The notes beneath the pieces were generated by a model. It had not been told where the DNA came from. It saw only the letters and a program-made list of their open reading frames with translations, and ran no database searches. From NCBI GenBank assembly GCA_033398695.1, contig CM065801.1, positions 2,976,001 through 3,040,000 of the forward strand: a stretch of DNA of 64,000 nt. Reading direction: 5' to 3'. Both the position numbers and the translations under genes were made by a program. Of this stretch, positions 20,201 to 29,200 are shown in pieces (positions within the stretch are counted from its first letter, which is position 1; every line of letters starts with the position of its first letter). The stretch is from Orobanche coerulescens (Eukaryota > Streptophyta > Magnoliopsida > Lamiales > Orobanchaceae).

Positions 20201-23200
20201 TGAGCGTCAGAGTGTCTACACCGGGACCCCTCTCGGTGCCTTTTCAGGTACTTTTGGCGGCTCGCAACTCAGTTAATGCAAAAATCACTCATGTGTGTTT
20301 GTGTTTTCCAATCCTTCAGGTGAGACCGATTTAGCCTTGTCTTCAATTTTTCTTATGCATTTGGAAGAGGTTGTCGAACGAATTCCTATGGGTGAGAAAT
20401 TGATCATTGGTGGTGACCTCAATGGGCATGTTGGTGTTAGCAGAGATGGCTTTGAGAGCATTCATGGTGGCTTTGGTTTTGGGGATAGGAATGAAGCAGG
20501 AAATGGTATATTGGATTTCGCATTAGCTCATGACTTGGGTATTATGAATACTTGGTTCGAGAAAAGGGACTCTCATTTGGTGACATATAGAAACGGAGGT
20601 AATGCAAGTCAGATTGATTTCTTTTTAGTAAGGAAGGTTTGGAGGAAAATTTTTACTAATTGCAAGGTGATACCCGGTGAGAGTGCTACAACGCAACATA
20701 GGGTTGTGGTGCTTGACTTTCGAGGTAAGAGGCACTTAAGAAAGAGTACTCCACAAGTTGACCCTCGAATTAAGTGGTGGAAGCTCCAAGGGGAGAGTCG
20801 ACATACTTTTGTGGCTAAGATTGCTGATAGTGGTATTTGGTCTGATTGCACGGAGATGGATATAGATTCGATGTGGAACTTTTTGGAGCATAACATAAAG
20901 GAAGTTGCAAAAGAAGTCCCAGGAGAATCTAAAGGAAAAAGACCATCAATTAAGGACACATCTTGGTGGAATGATAAAGTTAAGCAAGCGATAAAGACCA
21001 AACGTGAATGTTATAAGGTACTGGGTAAATGCTCGAGCGATGAGAATTATGAAAAGTACAAGAAAGCTCGAACAGAAGCTAAAAAGGCAGTGCGAAATGC
21101 CCGATCAAAGGTCAATCAAGAATTATATGCAAGATTAGATACAAAAGAAGGGGAGAAAGATATCTATATACTTGCTCGAATGAGAGAGAAGAAGACGCGA
21201 GATATTGAAAAAGTTAAATGTGTAAAAGATACTGACCAAAAAGTTTTGGTTCGAGATAAAGAGATAAAAGAGAGATGGAGGTCATACTTTGATACCCTAT
21301 TCAATGGCCATCAAGAACAAGATATTGAGAATTTAAACATCCCCTCAAGTATGGTTAACCGAGAGTTTAAGAGGAGAATTCAAAAGGGTGAAGTGACAAT
21401 TGCATTGAAGAAGATGGGGTCAAAGCGGAAAGGACCAGATGGTATACCTATTGAAGTTTGGAGATGTTTGGGGGAGAGAGGGATCGAATGGGTAACTATG
21501 CTTTTCAATAAGATTTGGAGAAGCAATAAGATGCCATCAGCATGGAGGAAAAGTATTCTCGTCCCTTTGTATAAGAACAAAGGTGATGTTCAAGATTGTT
21601 CTAATTATCGCGGAATTAAACTAATGAGTCATACCATGAAGTTGTGGGAACGAGTGATTGAACAAAGAATCGAAATGTGTGAAGATAATGTAAAATCGGT
21701 TTGGATTTATGCCGGAAGATCGACCATGGAAGCAATTTATCTTATCCGTGATTGATGGAACATTATCGAGATAAAAAGAAAGATCTACATATGGTTTTTA
21801 TTGATTTAGAGAAGGCATATGATAAAGTACCAAGAGAAGTACTTTGGTGGGCCTTAGCAAAGAAGGGTGTATCGCGGAAATATATTGACATTATAAAGGA
21901 CATGTATGAGGGAGCTAGTACAAGTGTACGTACTAATGTTGGGAGGACAGAAGAATTCCCTATTACGATTGGGGTGCATCAAGGATTTGCTGTTAGTCCT
22001 TTTCTCTTTGCCATAGTCATGGACGAATTGACAAGAGAAATTCAAAATGACGTTCCGTGGTGTATGATGTTCGCAGATGATATTGTGTTGATTGATGAAA
22101 CGAAGGTTGGAGTGCAACAGAAAGTGGAACTTTGGAGGGATACTTTGGAAGCTCGAGGTTTTAGGCTGAGCACAAGTAAGACTGAATATATGGAGTGTAG
22201 GTTTAGCGAAAACACTGATAGAGAGGCGGGGATGATCACATTTGATGGGAAAGTTGTTCACGGATCTACTTTCTTTCGGTATCTTTGATCTATTATCCAA
22301 AAGGATGGAGAGCTAGATGGCTATGTGGCTCACAGAATAAAGGCCGGGTGGTTAAAGGGTAAATTTTACCGCACGACAATTAGGCCTGCGCTGTTATATA
22401 GCACCGAGTGTTGGGCTGTAAAACAGTGTCACGTTCAAAAGATGAATGTGGCGGAGATGCGTATGCTACGATGGATGTGTGGTCATACAAAAAAGGATCG
22501 GCTCAGAAATGAAGTGATTAGAGAGAAGGTAAGAGTTGCGGCTATAGAAGACAAGATGATGGAGAATCGATTACGATGGTTTGGTCATGTGAGAAGAAGA
22601 CCTGTTGATGCCCCAGTGAGGAGGCTAGAAAGTTGGGGAACAAGTAATGTTGTGAAAGGTAGAGGAAAACCCAAGAAAACTTGGATAAAGATGATTGAAA
22701 ATGATATGTGGTTTCTTGGAATTGGAGAAAGTATGGCGATAGAGAGGCAAATGTGGCGGGAAAGAATACGGATGGTGGATGGAATCTGATTCTTTTTTTT
22801 TTTTAACATTCATTCTCTTTTTTTATTTGCTTTTTTCTCTACTTTTTTCCCTCTTTTTTTCCTTCTATATTATTTATGTAACGATCATTGACGGTTTCAA
22901 AACTTGATTCATGTTAGCCGACCCCAAATCATTTTGGGACTAAGGCTTAGATGTTGTATTTTCATTGCACTGGGTGTTATCTCTGCCAGTGCTCTTTCGT
23001 TAGAGTGATGTTAGGGGTAATTCTCTTCTTCAGCGAGTGTGATGGGAGTTTTTTCTAGGTTTATTTCTTCCGAATACACCGCTATTAGTTCCTTCAATTC
23101 CGAGGTGCAATCTAGTCAATCACCTTATGGAGCCGGGCCTTGTTCTGCCATGATTGATCTCATATCCTAACTCAAATAATGACTCGATGCAATAGGTCCC

Positions 23201-26200
23201 ACAAACGTCACTTGATATGCTCGAATGAGTCAGCCACCAAGAATCAGAATGCTCTCTGAATGAATCAAGTTGCGAGCTACCAAAAGTACGTAAAAAGGCG
23301 CGGGAAGGGTCCCAGCATTGAAACTCCTACGCTCAAGTCATAAAGAGTTTTAGAGAAATCTCAGCAAAGTAATTGTAAGACTTTGACTAAGGCAAAAAAA
23401 ACTTTGACTCAAAGGTGAATAATAAAAGGGGTATGAAATTGTGACGTATCCATACTGTACCGTACTAAACCTAGATAGAAGCCTATGACCCAAAGGAAGT
23501 TCTGGCTTTTAGCTTTTGAATCATGGAACCAAAAATTCACTTATGAGTTAAAATCCAGGATGTATATTATATTTCATTTGGTATACTTGTACTTAAAAAG
23601 GGAAAAAGAAAACACAATCACATTTACACCTAACCTTAAGATGCCCTCAGGATCGAATGGAGCGAGGCACCACACAGGTGAATTTGGTGGTAGAGGACCA
23701 TAATCTGGAGAGTTGGAGCTACATTCCTGTAAGAACAGGGCAAATGGACAAAAAGTAAAAAAGGGCATGAAACTCAAAGGAATTGTCAACAACCACTAGT
23801 GCACAAAAATAGGACAACCTTTGTTCTTCTGTATACAGGACGCTGATACAGATGCTTTTCACCAAGAATAATTCGATCAATAAATCCAACTGCATTGCAG
23901 GGAGGCTTGAGACTGCCCCTCACTTCGCATTGAACCTAGAAACCATAATACACAATGAACCTTATTGAACTGTTTCACTTGAGAACTGAAATGTCTTGTG
24001 CTAAGATAACATATTCCAAATAAGAACAAAAGGATTTGAACACATGATGAAAATTTGAAATAGTAACTTCGCGTCAGTTCATTCACAGAACCATACCAGT
24101 ACCATAATATATCAATTTATAACAAATCCAGCTCTGAGATTACTTCAAAGTTCAAACACTGAAAGAAACAGCCACTTGAACCCTCCCAGGGTTTATATGT
24201 CTATATCATGCTCCCAAACGGCAACATAATTTGGTGGCATTTTAAAGTCTAGAACCAACGAGTATCTCAAATTTCACACCATGCATATTCTGATAGTCAC
24301 GTAAAAATATGTAGGATTCTAGGACCTGGTTCAATTAATAACCATCTCAAGATGGCACTGATAAGAACAGAAACCAAATAATCAACGGTGAACTACCGCT
24401 GCCCAAAAGCCACCAGGCTAAACTCAATTCTTATTCCTCGATGATAAAAAACATCCACCCTAATTAGGGATTTAAATACCCTTCTAATAATTCCAAAAAT
24501 AGAAACCCTAAACAACTGAAAATAGAATTAACAAGGAATAAAATAAATAACTGTAACTCCCCAGCCCACGAACAGTAGGCTCAAGCCCGTCCCCGCCTTC
24601 GGTAAACCAACAGGGGCCTCGGCCCCTCCTCCAAGCCGAGCCCTTGCTCCTGCTCCCTATCAACTCCATCCTCCTTCGAAACAACCTTGTCCTCAAGGTT
24701 GAAGTCCGGAAACTGACTCTGAAAACTGACTTTACTCATCCAAGTGGCATCATCAACCGGCTGCCCGACCCACTTAACCAACAGCTGTTCCTCATCCTCC
24801 CCTTTCTCACGCCCATTCCGCCACGCCAGCACCTCCTCGGGCTCAAACACCGGCCCCACCGGCAACTCCAAAATCTCCGGCAACTCCGCCTCCACGGGAT
24901 GGTCACCCACCACCAGCCGCAGCTGGGATACATGAAACACAGGGTGTATGCGGCTGCTGGGTGGCAAGGACAAGCCTGTACGCCGTAGAACCCACGCGCG
25001 CCTCAACCAAAAACGGACTGTAGAACTTGGGTGACAGCTTATGGTAAGGTGGACGAAACACCGTAGACTGTCGATGAGGCCGAACCATCAGAAACACCTT
25101 ATCCCCAACCCGGAAGACCACCTCCCGGCGGTGCTTGTTAACCTGCTTAACCATGCTCTGTTGTGCCTTCTCCAAATTACCCTTCAGGCGTGTTGTTACC
25201 CAAAATATTATACGTAATCGTTTGTTGGATATGGCTACGGGTGAGTAACAAACAAAATGCGAGAGCACGTACGAAGGAAAATAAATAACACAAGATTTGC
25301 CGGGGTTGTTAGTCCCGGGCTTGAATGCTCTCGCGAGATATTATTAATACGGGTGCTGCTTTGAAGTACGAGTATTAATGTTAGAGTACAATTACAATGA
25401 GTGTAATGCCCCTAGTTATCTAGCTCTTGAGTGCTCTTGAGTGCTGTTGATTGCCGGAAGAACCAGAGTTAAAGCTCTGTGAGTTCTTGTTACAAAGATG
25501 AGGTGTTCTCTGTGTGTAATCATGTTTTCGTTGTCACGTCTCTTTTGCAAATGCTGGAGGTCTCCTATTTATAGGAGAGGAGGTTGTTGGGATGTCCCTG
25601 TCCCACACGGGCGATTCGCTGTTCCTGCATTAAATAAGGCGGGCAAATCAGATGCGCAGCTGCAGCTGGCAGCCAGATGCGCGAACCAATGAGGAGGCGA
25701 CATGTGCCTCACGTCGCAGTCTTGGGAGGTCCCACCTAGGACCTTTCGGCGGGTCTGTCGATAGGTGAGGCCGTCCTTGTCACCGACAGCTGCTGATGGG
25801 CTGGAGTAAAGCCTATTCTTGCGGCGCCTTTTGCGGATCTGCACATGGGCCTTCATCCCGAGATTCGGTCTTCGCAGACTTTGACGGATGTTGGATTTAC
25901 ACGTGGTATGGGACGGTCGTCCCCGGTCGGATACTAGAGGCGATCGCCAGGTGCCAATAGATGATCGCCTTGGACGTCGACCGCTAGGCACTTGACCAGC
26001 ATCTGTCTTCTTCGGTTGGCATCCGACCATTATGCCGATCGCCTTCGAGGCGTATAAATCGCCGCACAACAATTGCCCCCCAGCTCGCTCCGATGTTGAA
26101 GACGTGGGGTGAGGTGGCTCTGCTGGCGATCGCTTGCATTAGACGAGCAACTCATCCACTTATGAAGCAGACGATCGTCTCCCGAACGAACTGATTTCGA

Positions 26201-29200
26201 ATTTGGACGACCTCCCCGGACACTGAAAAGAGCGGGAAAGCGGGCTTTGAAACGTCACTGGGGCACGTGTCGCGCTCCCGTTGGGGGAGTCCGACGGTTT
26301 TGTCAGACTTGTCGTTTGGCGTGCCCTCGAAACGACGCACACTCGGATTTCGAGGGTGGCATTAAATGCGACTTATCCGACGGTTGCACTTCAACCCTCG
26401 AGATTCCGTTTATTTGCCCAGAAGTCCCTGCTCTCGCCTATAAAAGGGGCTAGGGCTTCTGGGGTTATATCTTTATGCGTTTTCGCTTGAGAAGAAGACA
26501 TAGCTGAATTTTCTTGAAGCTTTGTGTGCCGATCGACGTTCGACTCAGTCTCTAGGTAAGAACAAAAACTTTTCTCCCTCCTTTCTCTTTGAATATGTCC
26601 GGAGGAGGATCAACCGTGTATGAGGCGGGTAGCACTTCGCCGCCGCGACTTCGACTGCTCGGGATGATACCTCTGCGGGTTTTCACGTGGGGACGGCCGT
26701 CGAGGCCATCCACGCTGGGATTGAACCCGCGGAGGCCAGATTAAGAGTTCGGCGACTAAGAAGGATTTGACTCGTTAGAGGGCGGAGTTCCATGTCCCCT
26801 CCGACGTTTCACTGTATGTGCCTGCCGAGAATGAGCGGCCCGACCAACCTCCCGAGGGTATGGTCGCCGTTAACGAGTTGATCATGAGGGCCGGATCGCG
26901 GTTCCCACTGCCGTTCGCCGTGTCGTATCTGTTGACCGCTTGGAATGTGGCGCCGCTCCAACTGACGTCGGACGCCTGGTTGCAAATCATTAGCACTTTG
27001 ACTCTATTTGGCTGTCATCGGCTGTTCCGTCTTCCTTCTGCGCTGGAGATGAACTATCTCTTTAAGCTGACGGCGCAAAAGGGTTCTGTTGGCGGCTACC
27101 ACATCCAGGGTCGCTTGGGCCGGGTGGTTCTTGGGGTGCCGAACAAGGTCCGGGGCGACCTGAGAAAGTGGTGTTGGGTCGGCGGAGCGTGGAAATCGTC
27201 CGCGAGCGACAAACCCGAGGATGAGTTGGATATCCCCGCCGGCTTCTGGGAGAGGAATCCGAGTAAGGGTTTTGACTCTCCCTTCGTTCGGATACATCTT
27301 GAAGTGATCTAATTTGGTTTTCTTTTTGTAGGCTCCCTTGTTCCAGCAGCCGGCGACCTACCATTTGATTTTTCGATCGTCTGGGAGCGAATCCGTAGTC
27401 TTCCGGACAGTTATATCGACGCTCGCATGATCAACAACGAAGCTCATTGGTTGGGCGCTCGGTTGTTTCGCTTCCTCCGCCACTTAAGGGTCCCAGGTAC
27501 AAATGTTTACGATCTCCTTTTTTGCTTGACGATCGCCTTTGATTGAAGAAGACGACTAACCTGGTTGATTGTCTTCTTTGACAGAGATCTACTTCCCCCG
27601 CTACTCCGAGCCACCGAGAGAAATCGCCATGTCGAACCCTGGTATCATGAGTCGTCCCCGCCAAGGGAAGAAAACGAGTCATGCCCCTGCGGCGACGACC
27701 CGTCCTATCCCAGAGGCGAGACCTCTCGTGGGGCCGATCGTCATCGAGCCGGAAACTCGGGAGGAGGAGTAGCTCCAGCACAACCGCAAGAGGCGGAGGC
27801 CGGAGGAGCCCTTGCCATATGTTGCTGCTGAGGCGCCTGCAGTGGTGCCGCCGGTCGCCACGCCTCCACTTTCTGCAGTTCCAATGGCGGAGCGGCCTAC
27901 GCCCTCATCGGCCTACCTACAGGCCATGGCGACCGCTGATGCCCAGACCCGGCGGGGCAAGCCTTTCTTCGGCCGCGACCCCGAGAAGGTCGAAAGGTAA
28001 GTTTGGTTGCTCTGCTGAGTTACGTCACTTGTATAGGGGACATACTAACTCCTTTGTTCTTGGCATAGGGTCCGTCTTGCCGACCCGAACTGCTCGCCGA
28101 TGGTGTTGGACTTCCTCGCGAGCAGATCTCCCCGCGAGCCTAGCGACGTCCCTCACTACGTCTCTCGGGCTATCGCCGCCCTGCCGAAGGCTTGGACGAC
28201 TGATCTGGATGCGATCGCGCGCCGGCGGTCCGGAGACGCAATGCAGACGACTCTTGCTCTGACCCTTCAAGCGGCGACGATGGCCGCTCAGGCCGTGAAG
28301 GATTATGAGGGGCGGCCCTCTACCGCCCGTCTCCATTCGGACCTCGAGGCTGCTCGGAATCGGAACGCCGAGTTTGCCGACAGGATCGCGGCAATGGAGA
28401 AGGAGTACGTGGAGACAGCCAAGCGGTCGAAGCAGGATCTCGACCGGGCCCGGGCGGCGACCGACCGGATGCGTGATCAAATGACGGAAGCCCGTCGGTT
28501 GCACGCGACCTCGCAGAATGAGGCGACTGAGCTGAAGGCGGTGGTGGACCGGTTAAATGGCGAGCTGGAGTCATCGAAGGGAGAGCTGGCCGCTAAGGTT
28601 GCCGAGCTCCAGGGTGCGGATCAAACAATCGCGGGGCTGAAGGAGAAGTTGAAGGCGACCGAGGTCGATCCCTTCCTCAACGTGGAGTATGTCAGCGAAT
28701 TTGCCTATCACATGGCTTACGCTGACGCCATCCGCGCTGCCAAGAAGGGAGGGCTCGAGGTCGGCCCTTTGATTGATAACTTCAAAGTCTGTGTGCTTGA
28801 GCATCCTCTGCAGCCGGCTTTCTTTGTGCCGATCCTTGACCTCTCCGACCTCGGAATCGACCTGAGCTGGTATCCGTCGCCGGACAACCTCGTTCACCCG
28901 GATATCGACGAGGAAGCGCAAGTCGATCCAGCAGGCAGTGGCGAAGGCCGGACCGATCCAGCGGCCGGTGGCGAAGGTCAGGCGGGGGCAGCCTGAGTTA
29001 GTCAGCTTTCATTTTGTTTTCACTTGTAATTTTTCAGTTTCGTTGTGTTTTGCCTTCGGGCGCTTGTACAAATATTCCGAATGAAATGAAATAAATAATT
29101 GCATCTGATTCCTTGCTTGTACGATCGTCTGTCTGAATCTTTCGCATTTGACTTCACACAAGTGTTTGAGGAGCGGTCGTTGTTTCTTATCAATTGGACC

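Noticed and set aside
27431..28504. Minus-strand frames opposite the antisense gypsy-associated gene
   Set aside because: They are shadow frames in GC-rich coding sequence; the plus-strand frame has the known domain and splice sites.
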